Assembly (NCBI GenBank): GCA_002419025.1
Contig: DIFG01000072.1
Location: 1-42,172 of the forward strand
DNA from: Deltaproteobacteria bacterium UBA5754
GTDB taxonomy: Bacteria; Desulfobacterota; Dissulfuribacteria; Dissulfuribacterales; UBA5754
Length of the DNA stretch: 42,172 bases
Direction: 5' to 3'
The notes under the pieces are model-generated. The model was not told where the DNA came from. It worked only from the letters and a program-made list of their open reading frames with translations, and searched no databases. The translations under genes were made by a program, and so were the position numbers. The number at the start of each line of letters is the position of its first letter. Positions within the stretch are counted from its first letter, which is position 1. Below are positions 24,636-32,168 of this stretch, piece by piece.

Positions 24636-25736
24636 ATGACGATACTGTCCCGTCTGATTCTAAGGGAGATCCTTTCCCCGTTCGCCTTTTCCTTTTTGGG
24701 GCTTAGCGGGCTCTTTCTCGTGGGCAGGACGTTTCAGATCCTCGATCCCCTGGTGGCCGCCGGGCTTGGTATCGGGGGATTTCTCTCCATCCTTTTCCTT
24801 CTGCTTCCCCCACTTTGGCTCTATATCCTTCCTATGGCAGTCCTCCTCGGCGTGCTCGTCGGTTTTCTCCGCCTCTCCAGGGACAGCGAGATAGTCGCCT
24901 TTTTTTCCCTGGGGCTTGGGCCGGCCGCCATGATGCGCTCAGCCATCGTTTTCTCCGTCGTCGTCGCCATGACAGGCCTTTCCCTCTCCCTGTTTTTCAT
25001 CCCACTTGCCAAATCCGCTACCAAGGAGGCAATCCGCGGCCTGACCCAGGACGTGGCTGCTCGGGGAATACCGTCCCGGACCTTCATGACCCCGTTTCCC
25101 GATCTTACTCTCTATGTCCACGAGACCGATGAAACGGGCCGTATCCTCACGGGCGTCTATCTGCGAGACTCCAGACGCAAGGATTTGACCATCACCGGCA
25201 TGGCGGAACAGGGGGCGATAATCGCCGTTCCTGAAGATGCGGCCGTGGCGCTTCGCCTTGAAAACGGCGTCCTGAACCGTTTTGGAGCGGATCCAGGGCG
25301 TTCGGACACCATTTTCTTTGATAACTATACCGTAAAGTTCGGGTTTGGGGATATGAAAAGGTCGAAAAAGAGGGGGGAACTTAGATTTTCAGAGCTCCTG
25401 AAGGTTTTATCCCAGCCGGATCTTTCCCCGAAAAATCGCACCCTCGTGTTGAGCGAGATCCACGAGCGGCTGGCCCTTCCGACGGGAATCCTCATTTTTG
25501 GCATCATCGGGGTCCCGCTCGGGGTCTTCTTCGGAAGGACCGGCCTTTCCGGCGGGGTCGCCATTGGTCTTTTTGTCTTTCTCGCCTACTATCTCTCCTT
25601 TGCCATTGCAAAAAACCTGGCGGAGGCAGGTTCCCTCTCCCCAGGCCTCTCCATCTGGCTCCCGGACGCAGTTTTTTCCGTTGCGGCGATCCTTTTGGTC
25701 GTGATTCTACAGAAAAAGGGGCCGCTCAAGGCGTAG
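24636..25736 (+). CDS. lptF: LPS export permease LptF
   Basis: Inner-membrane subunit of the LptB2FG transporter that pulls LPS from the inner membrane. From MTILSRLILREILSP at 24636 it has 366 residues: three N-terminal helices, a periplasmic beta-jellyroll (about 115-255), and three C-terminal helices with the coupling region HERLALPTGILIFGIIGVPLG. The start is supported by AAGGGG about 9-12 nt upstream. The extension of the frame upstream to 24543 is repeat sequence. It is followed by lptG after 7 nt. Confidence 0.9.
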   Translation: MTILSRLILREILSPFAFSFLGLSGLFLVGRTFQILDPLVAAGLGIGGFLSILFLLLPPLWLYILPMAVLLGVLVGFLRLSRDSEIVAFFSLGLGPAAMMRSAIVFSVVVAMTGLSLSLFFIPLAKSATKEAIRGLTQDVAARGIPSRTFMTPFPDLTLYVHETDETGRILTGVYLRDSRRKDLTITGMAEQGAIIAVPEDAAVALRLENGVLNRFGADPGRSDTIFFDNYTVKFGFGDMKRSKKRGELRFSELLKVLSQPDLSPKNRTLVLSEIHERLALPTGILIFGIIGVPLGVFFGRTGLSGGVAIGLFVFLAYYLSFAIAKNLAEAGSLSPGLSIWLPDAVFSVAAILLVVILQKKGPLKA

Positions 25737-25743
25737 CGCAAAA

Positions 25744-26823
25744 ATGCGTATTTTATCTACATATCTCCTGAGGATTTATATCTCCCTCTTACCTCTCGTT
25801 CTCATTGGGCTTGTAGGAATAAACCTCGTGGCCTTCGCGTTTGAGAAGATCGATGACGTGGTGGAAGCAGGCGCTCCTGCCTCGCTCGCCTCCCTCTATT
25901 TTCTTCTTTCCATACCCCGAATGGTGGAGACCTTTGTGCCAGTCGCCGTCGTTCTTTCCTCCATACTCGCCATTGCCGTCCTCGCCCGTCACAATGAACT
26001 TCTTTCCTTTCGGACCCTTGGCATAGGTCCTTGGAGTATAGGGCGTCCTTTTTTTCTCAGCAGTGTGGTGATTTCGTTTCTTACGATACTTTTTTCGGCA
26101 ACGGTCGTCCCTTCTGCGAACTCGGAGGCTGATGATCTATGGCGTTTCGGCGTTGAGAAAAAGGAGCTCAAGGGCGTTTTCCAGGGAGAACATCTCTATT
26201 ATCACGGAAACCATACAATATGGTCCGCCGGGCTTGGCTCTCCGGATGCCGCTTCCTTGCGTGACGTGGATGTGATTTCTTTCGGGGATAAGTATCAAAT
26301 CCTGACTGTCATACATGCCGAGGCGGCACGATTTGACGGGAAGGCATGGACGTTCGTAAAGGGCACAAAAAAGGATCGTCTGCCGGGCAAGGCGGTCTTT
26401 TCTGAGGAGATATTCGAGACCTTGACCGTGGTTCTTGAAGAAAAGCCGGGGGATTTTGTAGCGGTCCAGGCACCTCTTGCCCATCAGACCCCGTGGTCCC
26501 TGTGGATGGGCATGAAGCGGCTTCAAGGCGCCGGGTACATCACTGCGGAACAGGAGACCCATCTCTGGTCGCAGATCTTTTACCCGTTTCTCGGGCTGAC
26601 GCTCCTGGCGGCTTCCTTTCCCTTGATCCTCGCCCGGGGACGCGGGGGGGTCGGTGTGGGATTTGTTCTTGGTCTCGGTGTCTGTCTCGGGGGGCTCGCC
26701 CTGTGGAATATCGCCATCCAGATCGGCCTTGCCGGTCTTGTATCGCCCGTCCTTCCTCTACTTTGCGTCCACGGAGGCCTTGTCCTTGCGGGATTGATCC
26801 AGATGAAAAAGTTGAGGTTCTGA
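25744..26823 (+). CDS. lptG: LPS export permease LptG
   Basis: Partner of LptF in the LptB2FG ABC transporter. 359 residues with the same layout: STYLLRIYISLLPLVLIGLV helix 1, helices 2-3 to about residue 120 (VETFVPVAVVLSSILAIAVL), a periplasmic jellyroll, and three C-terminal helices. lptF-lptG tandem order is standard in proteobacteria; LptB is not in the window, LptD is at 11432. Frequent aromatic and Gly/Leu-rich helices confirm the permease type. Confidence 0.9.
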   Translation: MRILSTYLLRIYISLLPLVLIGLVGINLVAFAFEKIDDVVEAGAPASLASLYFLLSIPRMVETFVPVAVVLSSILAIAVLARHNELLSFRTLGIGPWSIGRPFFLSSVVISFLTILFSATVVPSANSEADDLWRFGVEKKELKGVFQGEHLYYHGNHTIWSAGLGSPDAASLRDVDVISFGDKYQILTVIHAEAARFDGKAWTFVKGTKKDRLPGKAVFSEEIFETLTVVLEEKPGDFVAVQAPLAHQTPWSLWMGMKRLQGAGYITAEQETHLWSQIFYPFLGLTLLAASFPLILARGRGGVGVGFVLGLGVCLGGLALWNIAIQIGLAGLVSPVLPLLCVHGGLVLAGLIQMKKLRF

Positions 26824-26824
26824 A

Positions 26825-27475
26825 ATGGAAACACATCAGAAGGCACATAGGATCATGGAGATCCTGAAGGCCTTTTACGGGACGCAGAAGACGGCGCTTT
26901 CTTTCCAAGATCCCTTTGGACTCCTCGTGGCGGTAATACTCTCAGCCCAGTGTACGGACGAGCGGGTCAACAAGGTCACGCCGCTACTCCTTGAAAAATA
27001 CCCCACGCCTGAGCGCATGGCTGCTGCTCCCATCGAGGACTTGGAGGAGCTGGTGCGCAGCACCGGTTTTTTTCGGAACAAGGCGAGAAACATCAAAGGG
27101 GCCGCTGAAGTGATTCAAAAGCGTTTTGGTGGTGTCGTCCCCCAGACCATGGAGGACCTCCTTACCCTTCCAGGCGTGGCCCGAAAGACCGCAAACGTCG
27201 TTCTTACGAGCGCATTCGGCCTTGTAGAGGGGATCGTGGTGGATACCCATGTCAAGAGGGTGGCCCAACGTCTCGGCCTCACGGAACAAACGGACCCAGT
27301 CAAGGTCGAGCGGGACCTCATGGAGATCCTTCCCCGTGAGGATTGGGCGGATTTTTCCTTTCTTCTCGTCACACACGGGAGAAAGATGTGTCAGGCCCGC
27401 AAACCCAGATGTGCAGAGTGTCCCGTCCGGAACGAGTGCCGGTACGCCCGTGAGCACGGATTTTCTCCCCGCTGA
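26825..27475 (+). CDS. nth: Endonuclease III
   Basis: DNA glycosylase/AP lyase of base excision repair acting on oxidised pyrimidines. The 216 residues have the helix-hairpin-helix LPGVARKTANVVL with catalytic Lys (about 119-131), catalytic Asp in VVDTHVKRVAQRLGL, and the C-terminal [4Fe-4S] cluster Cys-x6-Cys-x2-Cys-x5-Cys in CQARKPRCAECPVRNEC. Typical length. The start is 1 nt after the lptG stop, so probably co-transcribed. Confidence 0.96.
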   Translation: METHQKAHRIMEILKAFYGTQKTALSFQDPFGLLVAVILSAQCTDERVNKVTPLLLEKYPTPERMAAAPIEDLEELVRSTGFFRNKARNIKGAAEVIQKRFGGVVPQTMEDLLTLPGVARKTANVVLTSAFGLVEGIVVDTHVKRVAQRLGLTEQTDPVKVERDLMEILPREDWADFSFLLVTHGRKMCQARKPRCAECPVRNECRYAREHGFSPR

Positions 27476-27518
27476 TGCTTGCACGGTAACAGATGATTCT
27501 GTATAACGATCAGACCTT

Positions 27519-27595
<77 letters not shown>

Positions 27596-27599
27596 ATGA

Positions 27600-27642
27600 A
27601 GACAAGGGGTTACAGGTTAAGGCCTGTAACCCTCTTTTGTCT
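27600..27642 (+). terminator. Rho-independent terminator after tRNA-Arg(ACG)
   Basis: A perfect 10-bp stem GGGTTACAGG/CCTGTAACCC with loop TTAAGG (27607-27632), flanked by further pairing AGACAA/TTGTCT and followed by TCTTTTG. It directly follows the tRNA CCA. The flanking A- and T-rich arms make it potentially bidirectional. Confidence 0.85.
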
Positions 27643-27675
27643 GGGAACTGCCCGGAAAGTACTTTTGGCTCTTTG

Positions 27676-27847
27676 TCATTTCATTTTGACGTAATGGAGC
27701 ACGATCCGCCGCAGACGCATATCGCTCATCCCCATTATCTGGACGAGCACCATGGCCGCCTGCTCGAAGTGGCATCGAGAATCTGCCCCGTTATCTTCCA
27801 TGGCCCCCAAGCCCCAGACCCAGACTGATGATATCCCGGCTGTTCAT
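27676..27847 (-). mobile_element. Remnant of an ISL3-family transposase
   Basis: Read by eye on the minus strand. MNSRDIISLGLGL (ATG at 27847, GAGGGAA just upstream) followed, after a frame change, by GPWKITGQILDA matches the N-terminus of ISL3 transposases (RDIISLGLG...PPWKVTG). After an internal deletion another frame reads QIMGMSDMRLRRIVLHYVKMK, like the family's HTH segment (GVSDTRLWRVIHHYV), ending at the TGA at 27676. About 170 nt remain of a gene near 1.2 kb. Non-functional. Confidence 0.55.
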
Positions 27848-27858
27848 CACTTCCCTCT

Positions 27859-27904
27859 GTTTCGAGTGGATTGGAGCTCATTAAACTCCAAATCCACTCG
27901 AAAC
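27859..27904 (+). repeat. Long inverted repeat (hairpin 1)
   Basis: GTTTCGAGTGGATT-GGAG and its complement CTCC-AAATCCACTCGAAAC form an 18-bp stem with one bulged base and a 9-nt loop. It lies just upstream (minus sense) of the ISL3 remnant and could be part of the old element's end or an independent hairpin. It has no T-run. Confidence 0.75.
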
Positions 27905-27906
27905 GT

Positions 27907-27958
27907 CGAGGAGCCTCATTTTTCTGGGATGGCGTGGTACATCATGTGGGGCTCCTCG
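27907..27958 (+). repeat. Long inverted repeat (hairpin 2)
   Basis: CGAGGAGCC (27907-27915) pairs with GGCTCCTCG (27950-27958), extended by TCAT/GTGG-type pairs, enclosing about 26 nt. It follows hairpin 1 after 2 nt, so the two form a double-stem block. Confidence 0.65.
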
Positions 27959-28190
27959 CCGGGGGCTTTCCACCATCGAGGCCGCGCGGACAGTCCGGGA
28001 TTTCGCGGCGTCCCTTTCCGGATTTCTCCGCTGGATTGAAAAAGTCCATTGAAAATGAGAATAGCCGGCTGTACAAGGCCTCCCTTTCGAACATATCTTC
28101 GCACCAGCGCGAATCAATGGTAAAAAAGAAAGGCATTTCACACGTCCGTTTCAAGGGACCCTCAAACAATTCCATACGAGGTATCAAGTC
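27959..28190 (+). other. Spacer upstream of DAHP synthase, no gene seen
   Basis: About 230 bp between the hairpins and the aroF start. It includes A/T-richer stretches at 28038-28060 and 28121-28137 that may hold a promoter. No leader peptide with clustered aromatic codons, T-box or riboswitch could be recognised. Open frames on the minus strand here have no good start and cross the aroF coding region, so they are not called. Confidence 0.3.
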
Positions 28191-29339
28191 ATGATCATCA
28201 TCATGAAACCCGAAACCGACCCGAACGGGCCGGAGATCCGCCAGATACTTGACTTCCTCCGCCAGTTCCCTGAAATCAAGGCCCGGATATCCGGGGTCCG
28301 CGGGGCCATCCGGACCGTGACCGAGATCTATCTCATAGGACCGACCCACAACGTCCCCCAGGAGGCCATCGAGCGGATGCCCGGGGTGGAAAAGGTCGTC
28401 AGGATATCGAGCAAGTATCGTCAGATCGGACGCCACGGCGGGCAGCTCGAAGAGATCGGCTTCGAGTACAACGGCGTAATCTTTAATCAGGACAGCTTCC
28501 ATATCTTCATGGGGCCATGCGCAGTGGACACGCCGGAACACGTGGAGGCCATCTGCCGGAACCTCGAGCGGTGCGGCGTCCGAACGGCCCGGATGGGGGC
28601 CTACAAGCCGAGGACGAGCCCTTATGACTTCCAGGGTCACGGAAAGGCATGCCTCCCATGGGTCTTCGAGACCGCAGGGAGGCACGGGATCAAGGTCATC
28701 GCCATAGAGGTCCTGAAAGAGGTCCACATCGAGGAGATTGCAGATGCCCTCGAGAAGGCTGGAAACCCCACCGGTGTGATGCTCCAGATCGGGACAAGGA
28801 ACGCACAGAACTTCGAACTCCTTAAGGCCGTTGGTTCCCAGGACAAATTCCCCGTTCTCTACAAGCGGGGCATGGGGCTCTCCATCGAGGAGGCCTTAAA
28901 TGCCTGCGAGTACATCGCAAGCGAGGGAAACCGAAACATCGTCTTCTGTCTCCGGGGCGTAAAGACCCGGCTTGGAGATCCCCACCGGAACCTGGTGGAC
29001 TTCTCCCACGTCTCAGTGGTGAAGCGTCTCACGCGCCTTCCTGTCTGCGTGGATCCGACGCATTCGGTCGGGACCAAGGACCGGGCGACCGACGGCATCC
29101 TGGAGATCTTCCACGCGGCAGCCCAGGGTGTGATCACCGGAGCCAACATGATCCTTCTCGAGGTTCATCCCCGGCCCGAACTCGCCCTGTGCGACGGACC
29201 CCAGGCCCTTACCATGCCCGAGATCGATCATTTTCTCGCGGACATGGCCATTGTCCGCAAGGCCTACGAGGAGAGAAAGGCCCTTGCGGCTCGGGAACTC
29301 TTCCGGCAGTGGCACCCCGGTACAGGGCCTACGGCATAA
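28191..29339 (+). CDS. aroF: 3-deoxy-7-phosphoheptulonate synthase, type I-beta (DAHP synthase)
   Basis: First step of the shikimate pathway: PEP plus erythrose 4-phosphate. The 382 residues have an N-terminal ferredoxin-like (ACT-like) regulatory domain (about 1-80, with EKVVRISSKYRQIGR) fused to the TIM barrel, as in Thermotoga-type enzymes that are inhibited by Tyr or Phe. Barrel motifs: FMGPCAVDT (metal Cys), RMGAYKPRTSPYDFQG, LQIGTRNAQNFELL, PVLYKRGMG and VCVDPTHSVGTKD. GAGG lies about 9 nt before the ATG. It could feed the trp genes elsewhere in the window. Confidence 0.94.
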   Translation: MIIIMKPETDPNGPEIRQILDFLRQFPEIKARISGVRGAIRTVTEIYLIGPTHNVPQEAIERMPGVEKVVRISSKYRQIGRHGGQLEEIGFEYNGVIFNQDSFHIFMGPCAVDTPEHVEAICRNLERCGVRTARMGAYKPRTSPYDFQGHGKACLPWVFETAGRHGIKVIAIEVLKEVHIEEIADALEKAGNPTGVMLQIGTRNAQNFELLKAVGSQDKFPVLYKRGMGLSIEEALNACEYIASEGNRNIVFCLRGVKTRLGDPHRNLVDFSHVSVVKRLTRLPVCVDPTHSVGTKDRATDGILEIFHAAAQGVITGANMILLEVHPRPELALCDGPQALTMPEIDHFLADMAIVRKAYEERKALAARELFRQWHPGTGPTA

Positions 29340-29354
29340 GGGGGGAAAAACATT

Positions 29355-30059
29355 ATGCGGATACATGGCATCATGCACGTCCCTTTCGAGGGGCTGGGAA
29401 ACATCGGAAACTGGGCGATGGCAAAGGGACACTCAACAACCCTGACGAGACTTCACGAGGACGAAAGGTTCCCCTCCCCTTTCGAATTCGACTGGCTCGT
29501 GGTCATGGGCGGCCCCATGGGCGTCCACGACGAAGGGAAATACCCATGGCTCGCAAAGGAAAAGGCGTTCCTCGGGGAGGTCATCAAGGCCGGCAAGACC
29601 GCCATAGGGGTCTGCCTCGGGGCACAGCTCCTCGCCCATGTCCTCGGGGGTCGGGTCGTCAGAAACGCACACAAGGAGATCGGCTGGTTCCCTGTCTCCC
29701 TCACGCCGCCTGCATGGAACTCACCCATCTTCGGCCACCTGCCCGCCACCTTCGAGGCCTTCCATTGGCATGGGGATACCTTTTCCATCCCGCCTGGTGC
29801 CGTCCATATGGCGTCCTCCGAGGCATGCACCAACCAGGCCTTCTCTTATGAGGACAGGATCTTCGGCCTCCAGTTCCACGTAGAGTACTCCCATGAATCC
29901 GTAGCCGACATGCTCAGGAACTGTCCGGACGAACTTCGTGAAGAGGGGGACTACATCCAGAAACCGGACCTGCTGCTTGCCTGCGAAGAGAGATTCGCCC
30001 GGCTTCAAAAGATCCTTTTCGAGCTACTCGATGCCATCGAGGAAAGATCCCTGAGCTGA
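29355..30059 (+). CDS. Class I glutamine amidotransferase (GMP-synthase-like)
   Basis: A stand-alone 234-residue amidotransferase with nucleophile Cys in AIGVCLGAQLLAHVLGG (about 77-93), the VVMGGPMGVHDEGKYPWL signature and the His/Glu pair in FGLQFHVEYS. It belongs to the broad set annotated as GMP synthase-like domain proteins; the acceptor partner and substrate are unknown. It could act in gamma-glutamyl hydrolysis. It follows aroF after 15 nt and is probably in the same transcript, but no shared pathway is evident. Confidence 0.85.
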   Translation: MRIHGIMHVPFEGLGNIGNWAMAKGHSTTLTRLHEDERFPSPFEFDWLVVMGGPMGVHDEGKYPWLAKEKAFLGEVIKAGKTAIGVCLGAQLLAHVLGGRVVRNAHKEIGWFPVSLTPPAWNSPIFGHLPATFEAFHWHGDTFSIPPGAVHMASSEACTNQAFSYEDRIFGLQFHVEYSHESVADMLRNCPDELREEGDYIQKPDLLLACEERFARLQKILFELLDAIEERSLS

Positions 30060-30250
30060 ACGGGCGAAGCTTTTTCCCGGACCGGCTCCCGACCCAGCGC
30101 AGCCTGATCGCAAGCCGGACACAGATGCAAGGGCACGAGATAGACAAAAGGATCCTGGGCATGGAGGAACCGCTCCTCATCCTCCTGGGGGCAAACCGGC
30201 TTTTCAACAGGATCCAATCGGAACAGAGCGCTCTTGCAAGAGAAAGAGAC

Positions 30251-30511
30251 CTCCTTGCCGTCACCGTCGAGAGCAGGGCGGGACCGACTCACAAAACACA
30301 GGCGCTGGCGCCCGGCTCCTGGGCCCCACAGACACTCGAGTCCTCATCATGGAAGACAAAGACATGATCCGGGAACTCGCTGCAGAGACCGTCTTCGAAC
30401 CCGGCCATGTTCCTGAAACAGCGAGAAACGGCGAAAAGGTGCTGGAAAAATATCAGACCGCCTATGGGATGCGGGACACCCTTCGACGCGGTCATCAAGG
30501 CCCGTAAATGA
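30251..30511 (+). pseudogene. Decayed hybrid histidine kinase / response-regulator fragment
   Basis: No intact gene lies in 30060-30525. On the plus strand one frame reads LLAVTVESRAG (about 30251-30283), like the end of a HATPase domain (VESRxGxGTTF). After a frame change the next reads TDTRVLIMEDKDMIRELAAE and then NGEKVLEKYQTAYG (from 30328), an unmistakable receiver-domain N-terminus with its acidic pair. A further frameshift at about 30465-30482 continues as GTPFDAVIKARK and a stop, just before the phospho-Asp. At least two frameshifts and a truncation make it a fossil. On the opposite strand an open frame at 30005-30292 with CPAC is an alternative reading. Confidence 0.6.
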
Positions 30512-30525
30512 GACATGGTGCGGCC

Positions 30526-32073
30526 CTATCTTTTATTCCCCGATGTCCGGACCCCAGAAAAGCGCCCATGATCCGTGTGGGGAAGAAACATGGCCGCTGT
30601 GAGTTTGGCCATGAAATCCCCCCGGACGTTCATTTCGAGATACGTGATCCGCTCCCGAATGCGGGCGAGTTCCTCCCGGACAGTCCTGTCGAGAAGAAAC
30701 TTTATTGCGCCGGCCAAGGCCGAATTGCCGAGTGGGACAAACCTCTCCAGGGGGATATCGGGGAGCATGCCGATGGTCACGGCGTTTCCTGGGTTTATAT
30801 AGGAACCAAAGGCCCCTGCCACGTAAAACCGCTCGATCTCGTCAAATTCGATCCCAACGCCCTCGGTTATCACCTCGAGGACCGTGTACATGGCGGCCTT
30901 GGACCGTATGAGATTCTTGATGTCGCCCTGGGTGATGAAGACGGGCCTTCCGTCCGCTGTTTCGTCCTCGAAGGCGACCACGTAGGCGGCCTCGCCCAGG
31001 ATCTTTCTCATGCGGGCAGGGTCCCTGCCCGTGACGAGCCTTCCCGTCGGCTCCACCAGCCCAGCACGAAAAAGGGCTGCAAGGAGGTCGATGATCCCGG
31101 ATCCGCAGATCCCGCACGGACGTCCTCCGCCGATGGTGGAGTATTGGAGACCCAGGTCTACGGGATCTATCTCCACCTTTTCTATGGCCCCGGGACGGGC
31201 CGTGACCCCGCAGGCAAGTATCCCCCCCTCAAGGGCTGGGCCTGCCGCTCCAGCGCAGGCGACGAGAAAGTCCCGGTTTCCGAGGACTACCTCGGCGTTC
31301 GTCCCCACGTCCAGAAGGATGGAGATCTCCTCCCTGTCATGCATCCCTGAGGCAACGATCCCGGCAAGGAGGTCTCCGCCGAAATAACTTCCCACATTGG
31401 GAAATGCATACACATACGCACCAGAGTGGCAGGGAAGACCGAGTTCACGCGCAGGTACTGGATCCAGGACGTTTACGACCGGAAGATACGGCTCGCGACA
31501 GATGTGTGACGGATCGAGCCCGAAAAAGAGGTGGGTCATGGTGGTGTTGCCCGCAAGCGTCACGGCCGTGACCGCCTCCTCGCGGATACCAGCGGACCGG
31601 ACAAGATCGCGCAAAGCCTCCCGGACCAGGTTCAACACCTCGCTTTGGAGGATCTCGAGCCCGCCCGGACGACCGGCGAACAGGATCCGGTCCAGGATGT
31701 CCTCTCCGTGGAGCCTCTGTGGATTCATCCTCGACACGGTCCGGACGACCTCTCCGTTTGCGAGATCCACGAGGGAAAGGACCACAGAGGTGCTCCCCAG
31801 ATCAATCGCAAGGCCGAAATAGGGGGGCATTTTCCCGCGGGGAGCGAGATCTGCCATCTCCAGGCCGCAGGGGCCGTCCACAAGGAGCACGGAGGCCTGA
31901 TACCCCCAGGAAGGAAGGGAAGAGAGCATTCTGGCGACACGGAAAGGACACAAGACATCCTCACCAAGGACATTACGCAGGCCTGCCCTAAGCCTTGCCT
32001 CGTGTCCCCGGTTGTCGGAAAGGGACGGTGGCGGAAGATCAAGATCAATGACCCGTGAAACCGGTTCCCCCAT
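30526..32073 (-). CDS. RACo-like ASKHA-domain protein lacking the ferredoxin domain
   Basis: About 515 residues with the linker motif LDLPPPSLSDNRGHEARL at the very N-terminus, the ASKHA nucleotide-binding core YFGLAIDLGSTSVVLSLVDL, ISILLDVGTNAEVVLGN, CGICGSGIIDLLAAL and the ending NVRGDFMAKLTAAMFLPHTD. This is the DUF4445 architecture of reductive activators of corrinoid proteins, which restore Co(I) with ATP. In the usual architecture an N-terminal [2Fe-2S] domain of about 90 residues precedes the PPPSL linker; here no room or sequence for it exists before argG. The start is uncertain (32073, or 32115 through a repeat scrap); neither has a good ribosome site. No corrinoid protein or methyltransferase is nearby. 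Confidence 0.82.
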   Translation of the reverse strand: MGEPVSRVIDLDLPPPSLSDNRGHEARLRAGLRNVLGEDVLCPFRVARMLSSLPSWGYQASVLLVDGPCGLEMADLAPRGKMPPYFGLAIDLGSTSVVLSLVDLANGEVVRTVSRMNPQRLHGEDILDRILFAGRPGGLEILQSEVLNLVREALRDLVRSAGIREEAVTAVTLAGNTTMTHLFFGLDPSHICREPYLPVVNVLDPVPARELGLPCHSGAYVYAFPNVGSYFGGDLLAGIVASGMHDREEISILLDVGTNAEVVLGNRDFLVACAGAAGPALEGGILACGVTARPGAIEKVEIDPVDLGLQYSTIGGGRPCGICGSGIIDLLAALFRAGLVEPTGRLVTGRDPARMRKILGEAAYVVAFEDETADGRPVFITQGDIKNLIRSKAAMYTVLEVITEGVGIEFDEIERFYVAGAFGSYINPGNAVTIGMLPDIPLERFVPLGNSALAGAIKFLLDRTVREELARIRERITYLEMNVRGDFMAKLTAAMFLPHTDHGRFSGVRTSGNKR

Positions 32074-32091
32074 CACGACATTACAAAAGAT

Positions 32092-32110
32092 CCTGAATCC
32101 GTGGGCCTGT
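32092..32110 (+). repeat. Family A repeat scrap at the RACo-like gene start (copy 6)
   Basis: CTGAATCCGTGGGCC (32093-32107) is identical to the Y-type end of the copies at 18909 and 39494. The following 50 nt up to argG are too degraded to align. It lies within 20-40 nt of the probable start of the truncated RACo-like gene. Confidence 0.55.
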
Positions 32111-32168
32111 GGCAAGGCGGCCTATGGCCATTTGATCGGACATATCCTGGCGCGGAGTTCCCTGGCCG

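Noticed and set aside
27859..27958. CRISPR or attenuator interpretation of the twin hairpins
   Set aside because: No spaced repeats and no T-run or leader peptide; they are simply adjacent inverted repeats.
28191..28727. Minus-strand frame 27942-28727
   Set aside because: Antisense to DAHP synthase; DAHP synthase motifs are unambiguous.
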